From Chitinivibrionales bacterium (GTDB lineage: Bacteria > Fibrobacterota > Chitinivibrionia > Chitinivibrionales > WJKA01): a DNA stretch of 63,705 nucleotides. Within the stretch, counting starts at the first letter, position 1, and each line of letters starts with the position of its first letter. The translations under genes and the position numbers were made by a program. Below, one piece after another: positions 8,097 to 15,074 of this stretch. The stretch covers positions 1 to 63,705 of the forward strand of contig WJLW01000091.1 of the NCBI GenBank assembly GCA_014728295.1. Reading direction: 5' to 3'. The notes under the pieces were generated by a model. It saw only the letters and a program-made list of their open reading frames with translations. It made no database searches and was not told where the DNA came from.

Positions 8097-9913
8097 AACA
8101 ACGCGGTTGCTTTTTAGTTCATCGTTCAAGCGGCAAGACTTATAGCCTCAGCGGGCGAATTGCCACGATAGGCTCCGCTCCAGCCAGCCATATTTCACTT
8201 GAGAACACTCACGCACCTCAACACTGCGGCCATATCCTCTTCAAGGGCGGGAGTTTCAGTTTTCAAGTGTTGACACATGAGATCGATATAGCGGTGAACG
8301 GAAAGAAGGTGCGCAGCCGGATCATTCTTAATCCCGAAGACACCATTCGCATTGGAGCCGAAGAGTTTTACTTCAGCGATACTCACGGCATTTCAACAGA
8401 TACCCTTCATGATTCTGCAAGACAGCCCCAATCGCTGATGACTTTGATAGAAGTTGTTGTTTCTTTGCTCAAAAAGAGGGACGAACCGGTTTACCATGAT
8501 CTGGTGATCGCGGTTGCGCGTTTACTGAAGTGCGATGCTGCCCGCCTGGTGATCGAGCGGGATGACGGCCAGCGCGAAACCATCGCCCGGTTTCCGGACG
8601 CAGCGGGGATAGAACGGTTTTCCAAAAGAGCTATTGACTGGGCGCATGAGCGGGGAAGGACTATTTTGATGCATGAATCTGATTGGCTCCAGGAAGTGGA
8701 TATGCAGGCCTCGTTGATAAAAAACGAAATTGCGACAGTTTTGTGCACACCTCTACAGAGTCTGGGCAAAACGATCGGCTACGTGTATCTGGACCGGCTC
8801 CGCATGAGTAAGCCATTTGTGGAATCCGACCGTGCTTTCTGTGATGTACTTATGCCCCTGTTCGCGGAGCTGGTTACTAATTATGCTGAGCATGTTCGTC
8901 AGCAGGAAGCTATATCCCGGCTTCAGGAAGCTACCCTTGACGGGGCAAGCGGACTGATGTACGAGGATGCATCAATGCACAATGTCGTTGAATTAGCGCG
9001 CAAAGTGTCCGGTACAACTATGCCGGTGCTGATTCTTGGTGAGACAGGCACCGGCAAAGAAGTATTTGCCCGTTTTATTCATGCGCATTCAAATCGAAGT
9101 GACAAACCGTTCAAGGCAATTAACTGTGGCGCTCTGCCGGAAAACCTGATTGAGACGGAATTATTCGGCCACGAAAAGGGCGCTTTTACCAATGCCCATT
9201 CCCGAAAAATCGGACTCTTCGAGTATGCCGACGGCGGAACGATACTGCTCGATGAAATCGGGGAGCTTCCGCCGACTATGCAGGTCAAGCTGCTGCGTGC
9301 ACTTCAGGAAAGTGAAATTACTCGTGTTGGCGCCAATGAGGCAGTCAATATCGATGTGCGTATCCTTGCCGCCACCAATCGCGATCTTGCGCTGGAGGTA
9401 GCCGAAGGGCGATTTCGCGAAGATCTTTACTTTCGTATTAATGTTGTGCAGGTAATGTTGCCCCCGCTGAGGGATCGGGGCAGAGATGCTATTTTGCTGG
9501 CTGAATATTTTCTGAGAAAATTCGGACGGCAATTTGGTTTTCAGGAAAAAAAATTATCACACTCGGCGGTTGCTGCACTTCTTTGGTACCACTGGCCGGG
9601 AAATATAAGGGAGCTAGAGAACACTATTCAGAAGGCATTACTTCTGTCTTCCGGAAACAGCATTGAAGATACCGATTTGTCAATCTCAGATCCGTCAAGC
9701 AAAAACCCGGGCATTCCTTCAACCGCAAAAATGCCGGCGTTAAAGGAAATTAAAGCAGCCGCGGAGAAAGCGGCAATTATTGATTCTTTGAAAAGGACTT
9801 CAGGGAATGTTTCACTGTCGGCCAGGCTACTCGATGTGGATCGGAAATGGTTAACGAAACTTATCAGCGAGCACGAAATTCATGTCGAGGCTTTTCGTCC
9901 GGCGAAATTATAG
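8093..9913 (+). CDS. FHA-GAF-AAA+ sigma54-dependent transcriptional activator with GAFTNA loop
   Basis: 606 residues. An FHA domain spans about 10-105, though the usual GR pair is GS and the SRxH region reads APQHCGH, so phosphothreonine binding may be altered. A GAF domain (about 130-265) is followed by the sigma54-interaction AAA+ domain (about 285-515), with Walker A GETGTGKE at 316-323, ELFGHEKGAF, LLDEIGEL (Walker B), arginine fingers in FREDLYFRINV and PPLRDRG, and a Fis-type helix-turn-helix at about 560-600. The loop that touches sigma54 is GAFTNA (363-368) instead of GAFTGA. It is the last gene of the operon and overlaps the kinase gene by ATGA. Likely role: phosphorylation-coupled activator of RpoN promoters, including its own. 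Confidence 0.9.
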   Translation: MKQRGCFLVHRSSGKTYSLSGRIATIGSAPASHISLENTHAPQHCGHILFKGGSFSFQVLTHEIDIAVNGKKVRSRIILNPEDTIRIGAEEFYFSDTHGISTDTLHDSARQPQSLMTLIEVVVSLLKKRDEPVYHDLVIAVARLLKCDAARLVIERDDGQRETIARFPDAAGIERFSKRAIDWAHERGRTILMHESDWLQEVDMQASLIKNEIATVLCTPLQSLGKTIGYVYLDRLRMSKPFVESDRAFCDVLMPLFAELVTNYAEHVRQQEAISRLQEATLDGASGLMYEDASMHNVVELARKVSGTTMPVLILGETGTGKEVFARFIHAHSNRSDKPFKAINCGALPENLIETELFGHEKGAFTNAHSRKIGLFEYADGGTILLDEIGELPPTMQVKLLRALQESEITRVGANEAVNIDVRILAATNRDLALEVAEGRFREDLYFRINVVQVMLPPLRDRGRDAILLAEYFLRKFGRQFGFQEKKLSHSAVAALLWYHWPGNIRELENTIQKALLLSSGNSIEDTDLSISDPSSKNPGIPSTAKMPALKEIKAAAEKAAIIDSLKRTSGNVSLSARLLDVDRKWLTKLISEHEIHVEAFRPAKL

Positions 9914-10200
9914 TTGCAGACAAAAAATGGCTGCTTCGATAGGAAACGGCTTTTATCAGTAATGTCGGGGGTGAGATGTGATCTGCCGGATAATCAGATG
10001 AATGTCAAGATCGGGGCGAATGCGGGGCGCGTCCGTACAACGGCGTCACGAAACTACCGGGTGTATAGTCTGGACGGCACGTTCATCGGCGCCAGCACTT
10101 CTGCTGGGAACAAGCACCTGCCTGTCCATGCAGGTGGTCTGAGTGTATATGATTGTGCAGGATGCTGCCGGGGCTGATCAGCGACAGTAAAATTGACGCC
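9914..10200 (+). pseudogene. Frameshifted C-terminal fragment of a sorting-domain protein
   Basis: Bases 9980-10173 encode the same C-terminal domain as the 1236-2345 gene, but there is no propeller upstream. One inserted G after GTATAT (about 10151) shifts the frame so that the reading ends in an unrelated DCAGCCRG tail. If the insertion is ignored, the frame continues VQDAAGADQRQ and stops at about 10187-10189, different from copy 1. It is best seen as the leftover 3' end of a duplicated or recombined gene. It immediately follows the activator stop codon. Confidence 0.75.
9980..10173 (+). repeat. 193-bp direct repeat, copy 2
   Basis: Near-identical to 2115-2307 and in the same orientation. 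Differences seen are T/C, C/T and G/A in the first 25 bases, C/T and G/A near the end, and one inserted G. The long middle stretch of well over 100 bases is identical. The two copies are 7.87 kb apart and enclose the 2635-9913 operon. Confidence 0.9.
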
Positions 10201-10316
10201 GAAGGGTGCCCGATCTTTTTGTGCAACCGTCCTCATCTTGACTACCTCATCGACAGTGAATTGCAGCCTATATTGTTAGCAGGCAGTGTTCAGTTGCGGT
10301 AATCGGAGACGTGGGC

Positions 10317-10736
10317 TCATATGATCTCTTTGCCCAGCGTGGCCGGAATAAATTTTCCCAGTTTCACATGCTTGGCGCTTGCCAGTTTTTCGGCGATAGT
10401 TTTGACGTCATTGGCTTTGCCGCGCAGAAGAATCACTTCGATGCAGTTGTCGTGATCGAGGTGGGCGTGCATGGTTGAGATAATGTTGTCATGATGCGCG
10501 TGCTGCTCGGTAGTGAGATGTTCGGTAAGGCCCTTTTTGTGATGATCGTAAACCAGAACAACCGCGGCGGCGGTCTCTGAAGTGGAGTGCTGCCACTCAG
10601 ATGCGACGAGGTTGTGGCGGATGAGATCACGGACGGCTTCGGAGCGGTTGGCGTATCCTTTCCGCTTTATATCTTTGTCGAAGCGGGTAAGGAGATCGGT
10701 CGGCAGTGAGACGCCGAATCTGGTTAGGTGGTCCAT
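10317..10736 (-). CDS. nikR: NikR-type nickel-responsive regulator
   Basis: 139 residues, the usual NikR length. The N-terminal ribbon-helix-helix has RFGVSLPTDLLTRFD and NRSEAVRDLIRHNL. The C-terminal ACT-like domain has VYDHHK, an HAHHDNIISTMHAHLDHDNC segment with the square-planar nickel ligands HxH and Cys, and VILLRG. NikR represses nickel uptake genes when nickel binds. Here it is the last gene of a minus-strand operon, 30 bases downstream of the znuC::znuB fusion, so the transporter may move nickel or its regulation may be shared between zinc and nickel. Confidence 0.93.
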   Translation of the reverse strand: MDHLTRFGVSLPTDLLTRFDKDIKRKGYANRSEAVRDLIRHNLVASEWQHSTSETAAAVVLVYDHHKKGLTEHLTTEQHAHHDNIISTMHAHLDHDNCIEVILLRGKANDVKTIAEKLASAKHVKLGKFIPATLGKEII

Positions 10737-10766
10737 CTGATCAATTCCATTTCCCGAAGAGTGTTA

Positions 10767-11723
10767 TCATTTCTTAAACAGTATCGCCCCCAGATAGCAA
10801 ACTCCCGCCAGTTCAATAATCGTCGCTCCCACCGGCAGTTCCGGGCCATAGCTTATTACCAGTCCGCCCAGCGAAATCACCAGGCTGAGCACGGTTGCCG
10901 AAATCATCATCGTTGACAAGCGGTTGGTAAATCGTGAAACCGTTGCCGCCGGAATTGACAGTAGCGCGATGACCATGACAATGCCCACTACTTGCGCAAG
11001 TAAAACAGTTGTCAGGGCAGTGAAAATGAGAATGAGAAACGTATACAGGCCGACCGGAACGCCGCGGGCACGGGCGGCTTCTTCGTGAAAGCACACGGCG
11101 AGTATGCGGTTATAAAAAAGCACCACGCCGGTGATGATTATGATATCAAGGATAAACATCAATCCCAGGTCGGTCGGTGATACCATCAATATGCTGCCGA
11201 AGAGGTAGCTCATGAGATCCTGGCTGTAGCCGGGCGTTTTCATGATGGAGGTAACACCGATTGCCATGCCGAGCGCTTGCGCAATAAGCGCGCGTTGCCG
11301 CTGTCCGCCGGAAAGCTGAGCGAACGGCCGATCGCCAAGACCCGACATGCCTACCTTTTCGAGGGATTGTTGCGCAACTTTTTTGTCTGCCGCAGTGTAC
11401 GGTCCCCACTTTTGTTTACCGACTCTTCCCATTATGACGATATCGTCAACGGTTGCGGGAAACTTTTCGTCAAAATCCATGTGCTGCATCACATAGCTGA
11501 TATGAGGGCGTGCTTTGCGGGGACTGTTGCCGAATACCTTAATGGCGCCGCGCCCGGGCTTGAGCAGGCCCGGAATAAGCTTGAGCAGGGTGGTTTTCCC
11601 GGCTCCATTCGGCCCGACGACGCCGATGAAGGAGCCCGGCTCGACTTCAAAGGATACGTCATGCAGCACTTCCTGGTCGGTATACGAAAAACATACTTTA
11701 TCGAATGCCACTACCGGATCCAT
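10767..11723 (-). CDS. ZnuC::ZnuB in-frame deletion fusion (metal ABC transporter ATPase plus permease)
   Basis: 318 residues. Residues 1 to about 150 are the front of a ZnuC/MntB-type ATPase: Walker A GPNGAGKTT, Q-loop YVMQHMDF and signature LSGGQRQRALIAQAL. The sequence then passes directly, at 11268-11276, into the middle of a ZnuB-type permease (GMAIGVTSI, PGYSQDLMSYLFGS, six or so membrane segments to the end). The ATPase Walker B, D-loop and H-loop and the first membrane helices of the permease are missing, about 600 bases by comparison with the families. The frame is preserved, but the product cannot hydrolyse ATP normally. The ATG at 11723 was chosen because AAGGA lies six bases upstream; an in-frame TTG lies at 11738. 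Natural deletion or assembly collapse cannot be told apart here. Confidence 0.85.
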   Translation of the reverse strand: MDPVVAFDKVCFSYTDQEVLHDVSFEVEPGSFIGVVGPNGAGKTTLLKLIPGLLKPGRGAIKVFGNSPRKARPHISYVMQHMDFDEKFPATVDDIVIMGRVGKQKWGPYTAADKKVAQQSLEKVGMSGLGDRPFAQLSGGQRQRALIAQALGMAIGVTSIMKTPGYSQDLMSYLFGSILMVSPTDLGLMFILDIIIITGVVLFYNRILAVCFHEEAARARGVPVGLYTFLILIFTALTTVLLAQVVGIVMVIALLSIPAATVSRFTNRLSTMMISATVLSLVISLGGLVISYGPELPVGATIIELAGVCYLGAILFKK

Positions 11724-11724
11724 A

Positions 11725-12648
11725 TCATTCCTTTGCAAGGCCGGTTTTTATCGCATGTGCCAATTGACGCATTTCCTGGAAGTAGTCCGCCGGGAGTGGA
11801 TTAATCGGCACGACTGCGCAATCGATTTGCTCGGCGATGGTCTGCGCGCTTTTGCGTGAATATTGCGGCTGCACGAATATGGCGGCGGGCTGTTGCCGGC
11901 GAGCCTGTTCGATGAGCCGCGCAAGCGCTTTGGCTCCCGGCTCTTTGCCGCCGGTCTCGACCGCAATTTGGCGCAGCGCGTATTCTTGGGCAAAATGTCC
12001 GAATGCAGGATGGAATACGAAGAGGTCTGAACCTTCATAAGGACCAAAAATAGCGTGAAGTTCCTGATTGAGCGAATCGAGATCTTTGAGCAATTGCTGC
12101 AAGTTGCTTTCGTAAACGACTTCAAATTTGGGATCGAACCTGGTGAGTGCATCCTTGATTGTTTGCGCCTGTTGCTTTGCCAGAACCGGGGACAGCCAGA
12201 TATGTACGTCTTCGGCATGATGATGGTGATGCTCTTCTTCACCGGCATGCGCGGAGTGGCCGGTATCGTATGCATGATCCCGCGCTGCGGGATGGGTAGT
12301 CGCATCGATCCCTTCGAGCAGGTCAACAATGTTCAGGTCGGGCATGGTTTGCTCGATTTTGGCTATGACGCTCTGCTCGAATTCGATACCGGTTCGAAAG
12401 AAGAGTTGTGCTTCCGAGAGTTTTGCCATCTGTTCCGGAGTGGGGGAGTAGCTGTGAGGATTCTGTCCCGGTGAAATGAGCGCGTGTGTTTCAAAACGGT
12501 CCCCGGCAATGCGTTGCACAAAATAGCTATGCGGTGCAATACCGGTAAAAGCAATCAGTTTCGCTGATGCGGGCTGCTTTTTGCAACCGATGTGCAGAGC
12601 TGCGAGTGCAACAATGCAGAGCCATTGGCTATTAGCCGATCTTAGCAT
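11725..12648 (-). CDS. znuA: ZnuA-type metal-binding lipoprotein of an ABC transporter
   Basis: 307 residues from the ATG at 12648, which follows AAGGAAGG. A lipoprotein signal ends in LHIGC (Cys about 21). Family A-1 features are present: GIAPHSYFVQRIAGD with the first metal His, NPHSYSPTPEQM, a His/Glu/Asp-rich loop (HAGEEEHHHHHAEDVHIWLSP) that collects zinc in ZnuA, VFHPAFGHFAQEY, and the late VVPINPL. It delivers periplasmic zinc (or nickel) to the permease. Its first bases overlap the end of the Fur-family gene and its stop lies one base before the fusion gene start, so the operon is tightly packed. Confidence 0.92.
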   Translation of the reverse strand: MLRSANSQWLCIVALAALHIGCKKQPASAKLIAFTGIAPHSYFVQRIAGDRFETHALISPGQNPHSYSPTPEQMAKLSEAQLFFRTGIEFEQSVIAKIEQTMPDLNIVDLLEGIDATTHPAARDHAYDTGHSAHAGEEEHHHHHAEDVHIWLSPVLAKQQAQTIKDALTRFDPKFEVVYESNLQQLLKDLDSLNQELHAIFGPYEGSDLFVFHPAFGHFAQEYALRQIAVETGGKEPGAKALARLIEQARRQQPAAIFVQPQYSRKSAQTIAEQIDCAVVPINPLPADYFQEMRQLAHAIKTGLAKE

Positions 12649-13103
12649 AAATAACCTTCCTTTCCCTCTCGACACCCCCCACAAATACCCGCAAACTGCA
12701 TAATATGCTCCGTCACTTTCGCATTGAGTTCTTTCTCGACGAATTCCTCGAATCGGTCCGCCGTGCATAGATTGACTTCCTGCACCTTTTTGCACTTGCT
12801 GCAGATGAAATGGTGATGATGCCGGTCGCGGGGGTGGCGGCAGAGAAAGTAGGAGGTCTGGTTTTCGGTGCTATGCATGGGACAAATAAGCCCGGCCTGC
12901 AAGAGGCGGTCGATGACCCGGTAAATGGTTGGAAATCCGATTGCGCATCCAAGTTCGTCGCTGGTTTTATCTTTGAGCTGCTGCGGGGACAGTATTTGTT
13001 TGGAGGCATAGAGAATATTGATGATTGTCCTGACGGTCGGCGTAATTCTTCCGCCCGATTTACGTAGAGTGTCAAAATGAATTGCTGCGCTTTGTGCCGT
13101 CAT
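12642..13103 (-). CDS. Fur-family metal regulator, probably Zur
   Basis: 153 residues. The winged-helix DNA-binding half has RITPTVRTIINILYAS, LSPQQLKDK and IGFPTIYRVIDRLLQAGLI. The dimerisation half has the metal-binding HPRDRHHHHFICSKCKKVQEV with one CxxC, plus a C-terminal CGGC. Fur-family repressors sense Fe, Zn, Ni or peroxide. Immediate overlap with znuA points to Zur, and the nikR at the operon end makes a nickel-sensing Nur the main alternative. A TGCAA-N5-TTGCA palindrome lies upstream at 13143-13157. Confidence 0.85.
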   Translation of the reverse strand: MTAQSAAIHFDTLRKSGGRITPTVRTIINILYASKQILSPQQLKDKTSDELGCAIGFPTIYRVIDRLLQAGLICPMHSTENQTSYFLCRHPRDRHHHHFICSKCKKVQEVNLCTADRFEEFVEKELNAKVTEHIMQFAGICGGCREGKEGYLC

Positions 13104-13142
13104 GCAAGAATCCGGTTTGCTTACTCTGTAAAATAATGCAGA

Positions 13143-13157
13143 TGCAAAAAAGTTGCA
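13143..13157. promoter_or_regulatory. Candidate operator TGCAA-N5-TTGCA upstream of the Fur-family gene
   Basis: A perfect 5+5 inverted repeat lies in the 72-base gap between hemB and the zur-like gene, about 40 bases before the regulator start, in an AT-rich setting. It fits an autoregulatory Fur/Zur-type box in position but does not match a known Zur consensus that I can cite. Confidence 0.35.
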
Positions 13158-13175
13158 ATAAGAAGAAGCGTGTGC

Positions 13176-14147
13176 TCAGGATTGCAGCAGATGAGCGATG
13201 TCTTTTGCAAAGTAGGTGAGAATCATATCTGCGCCTGCCCGCTTGATTGCCAGTGTCATCTCCATCATTACGGATTGTTCATCAAGCCAGCCGTTCTGCG
13301 CGGCCGCTTTGAGCATTGCATATTCGCCGCTGACGTTGAAGGCGGCAAGCGGTATGTTTATGCATTGTTTGAGGCGGGAGATTACATCGAGGTACGCAAG
13401 CGCCGGTTTTACCATTACGATATCGGCGCCTTCTACGATGTCAAGTTCTACTTCGCGTATTGCTTCGATAGCGTTGGCGGGATCCATCTGGTAGGTTTTT
13501 TTGTCGCCGCCGCGGGGGGCCGAGTCGAGGGCGTCCCGGAACGGACCGTAGAATGATGAAGCGTATTTTACCGAGTAGGCGAGGATGCTCACCTCGGTGT
13601 ACCCTTCACGGTCGAGGGCGTCGCGAATGAATCCGACACGACCATCCATCATATCGGAGGGAGCGATAATGTCGGCGCCTGCCCGTGCCTGCGCCAGTGC
13701 CATTCCTGCGAGGATGTCCAGTGTTGGATCGTTTTTGATTTTTCCATCCACCACCAGCCCGTCATGACCGTCCGAGGAGTAGGCATCCATAGCAACATCG
13801 GTGATAACCGTGATCTCGGGACATGCGTCTTTGATTTGCTTGATTCGTGTCTGGAGCAGCCCGTTGTCGTTGCGTGATTCGGATGCCTGGCGGTCTTTAA
13901 GGCGATCCTGAATTCTGGGAAACAGGGCAATGGCCGGGATATCGAGCGCGTGGACCTGCTTGACCTCCTGCAACAGTGCAGCTTTGCCCAGGCGAAAGCA
14001 GCCGGGCATGGAAGCGATTGGTTCCCTGGTATCGTCACCGTCGATAATGAAGAGCGGCAGCACCAGATCGTGGGGGGTAATTGATGTTTGGCGAACCAGG
14101 TTGCGTATTGTAGTCGTTTTGCGGTTTCGGCGGGGTCTTATTTTCAT
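13176..14147 (-). CDS. hemB: Porphobilinogen synthase (delta-aminolevulinic acid dehydratase), zinc-independent type
   Basis: 323 residues, full length. It condenses two 5-aminolevulinate molecules to porphobilinogen in tetrapyrrole synthesis. Motifs: RPRRNRKTTTIRNLVRQT at the N-terminus, the active-site lysines in SVKYASSFYGPFRDA and VMVKPALAYLD, and FNVSGEYAM. The zinc-binding triple Cys of other HemB enzymes (DVCLC..GHCG) reads DVAMDAYSSDGHDG, with Ala and Asp, so catalysis should not need zinc. Its place directly before a zur-znu operon makes sense for growth in low zinc, and the product also feeds corrinoid and haem synthesis. Confidence 0.95.
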   Translation of the reverse strand: MKIRPRRNRKTTTIRNLVRQTSITPHDLVLPLFIIDGDDTREPIASMPGCFRLGKAALLQEVKQVHALDIPAIALFPRIQDRLKDRQASESRNDNGLLQTRIKQIKDACPEITVITDVAMDAYSSDGHDGLVVDGKIKNDPTLDILAGMALAQARAGADIIAPSDMMDGRVGFIRDALDREGYTEVSILAYSVKYASSFYGPFRDALDSAPRGGDKKTYQMDPANAIEAIREVELDIVEGADIVMVKPALAYLDVISRLKQCINIPLAAFNVSGEYAMLKAAAQNGWLDEQSVMMEMTLAIKRAGADMILTYFAKDIAHLLQS

Positions 14148-14190
14148 TTGATCAAATCTTCTTTGAATGATGGTGACGCCGGCAATGCTG

Positions 14191-14604
14191 CTAAGGATCG
14201 ATATTTTCCAGTTTGCCGTCCAGTGTTACGATACGGCGATAGTAGCAGTTGCGTGGTGAGCCGTTCTTATTTTTCGTATGGCAGATATTTCCCCGGCGCG
14301 GTCGGACGATATACACCAGCGAATTTTGTTCACAATTGACATATACGTCCAGCAGTTCGAATGTTTCTCCGGATGTTTTGCCTTTAATCCACAGTTCATT
14401 GCGGGACGTGCTCCAGAAAACGGCGGTTTTTGTTGCAAGCGATTCATTAAGTGCCGGTTCATTCGCGTAAGCGATGAGAATCACTTCCTTCGTATCGGCA
14501 TTTTGCACTGCTACGGGGACAACACTGCAGTCTCTTTCGGCAATTTTAGCGAGTTTGTTCCAGTCAATTGAGAGCTGCGTGGTTTCTTCGATTTCTTTGC
14601 TCAT
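14191..14604 (-). CDS. HisI-like phosphoribosyl-AMP cyclohydrolase paralog with altered metal site
   Basis: 137 residues. Family marks: VPVAVQNADTKEVILIAYAN, FWSTSRNELWIKGKTSGE, ICHTKNKNGSPRNCYYR. HisI opens the purine ring of PRAMP in histidine synthesis, using Zn bound by three Cys and Mg bound by three Asp in the DCDxD motif. Here the three Cys remain, but the Asp triplet reads N-C-E-Q-N, and five residues are inserted between the last two Cys. It therefore looks like a divergent paralog. There are no other his genes nearby; it is the first gene of the hemB-zur-znu block, with 43 bases between it and hemB. Confidence 0.8.
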   Translation of the reverse strand: MSKEIEETTQLSIDWNKLAKIAERDCSVVPVAVQNADTKEVILIAYANEPALNESLATKTAVFWSTSRNELWIKGKTSGETFELLDVYVNCEQNSLVYIVRPRRGNICHTKNKNGSPRNCYYRRIVTLDGKLENIDP

Positions 14605-14699
14605 GGATGTTTTGACTCCACGGGGTGATTAGAATTTAGAATGATGCAGTACTCGTAGTTGTACAAAATACGTAATTATGCAGCTTATGTGAAATGTGT

Positions 14700-14770
14700 C
14701 ATTCTTGTGGAGACGGGGAACTACTCTGCCTACGGTGTGGATCCCCACCTCCGTGGGTATGACGATATGA
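14700..14770. repeat. Interspersed palindromic repeat of the 'VIPxxxGIH' type
   Basis: On the minus strand this reads CGTCATACCCACGGAGGTGG, whose translation gives the familiar spurious VIPTEVGIHT peptide. The core CCCAC-ctcc-GTGGG (14744-14757) forms a hairpin. Such elements are scattered between genes in many proteobacterial and other genomes and are not coding. It lies between the divergent hisI-like gene and the cobalamin riboswitch. Confidence 0.6.
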
Positions 14771-14868
14771 AATGCGTCACTCCCGCGGTGCCAGACCAAC
14801 CCATCCAGCATGTCCCCATTGAATCCCCCCGTACACCCAAATTATATTTCTACCCGTTCTCAACACAT

Positions 14869-15020
14869 CAGGCGCCAGGGAATCCGGTGAAAATCCGGAG
14901 CGGACCTGCCACTGTAATCCCATTGTCCCGCATATGCGGGAGGGGCTGTCAATCCAGGCCACTGTGTCGCTCTGCGGCATGGGAAGGCGACAGTACCGGG
15001 AGAGCCAGGAGACCTGCCTG
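14869..15020 (+). ncRNA. Cobalamin (adenosylcobalamin-type) riboswitch
   Basis: All landmarks are present in order. There is a closing stem CAGGC (14869-14873) with GCCTG (15016-15020). The GGGAATCCGGTGAAAATCC core and CTGCCACTGT run from about 14878 to 14915. A variable hairpin and a second GCCACTGTG follow, then ATGGGAAGG, and the B12 box AGCCAGGAGACCTGCC at 15003-15018. The expression platform lies in the 54 bases before the GTG start of the TonB receptor, whose GGGAG ribosome binding site (15062-15066) could be hidden on ligand binding. It should switch off the corrinoid uptake operon when B12 is plentiful. Confidence 0.95.
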
Positions 15021-15074
15021 CACTGTGTATCTGTTCTGGACCTTCATGGATCGAGGTATCCGGGAGTTGATCTG

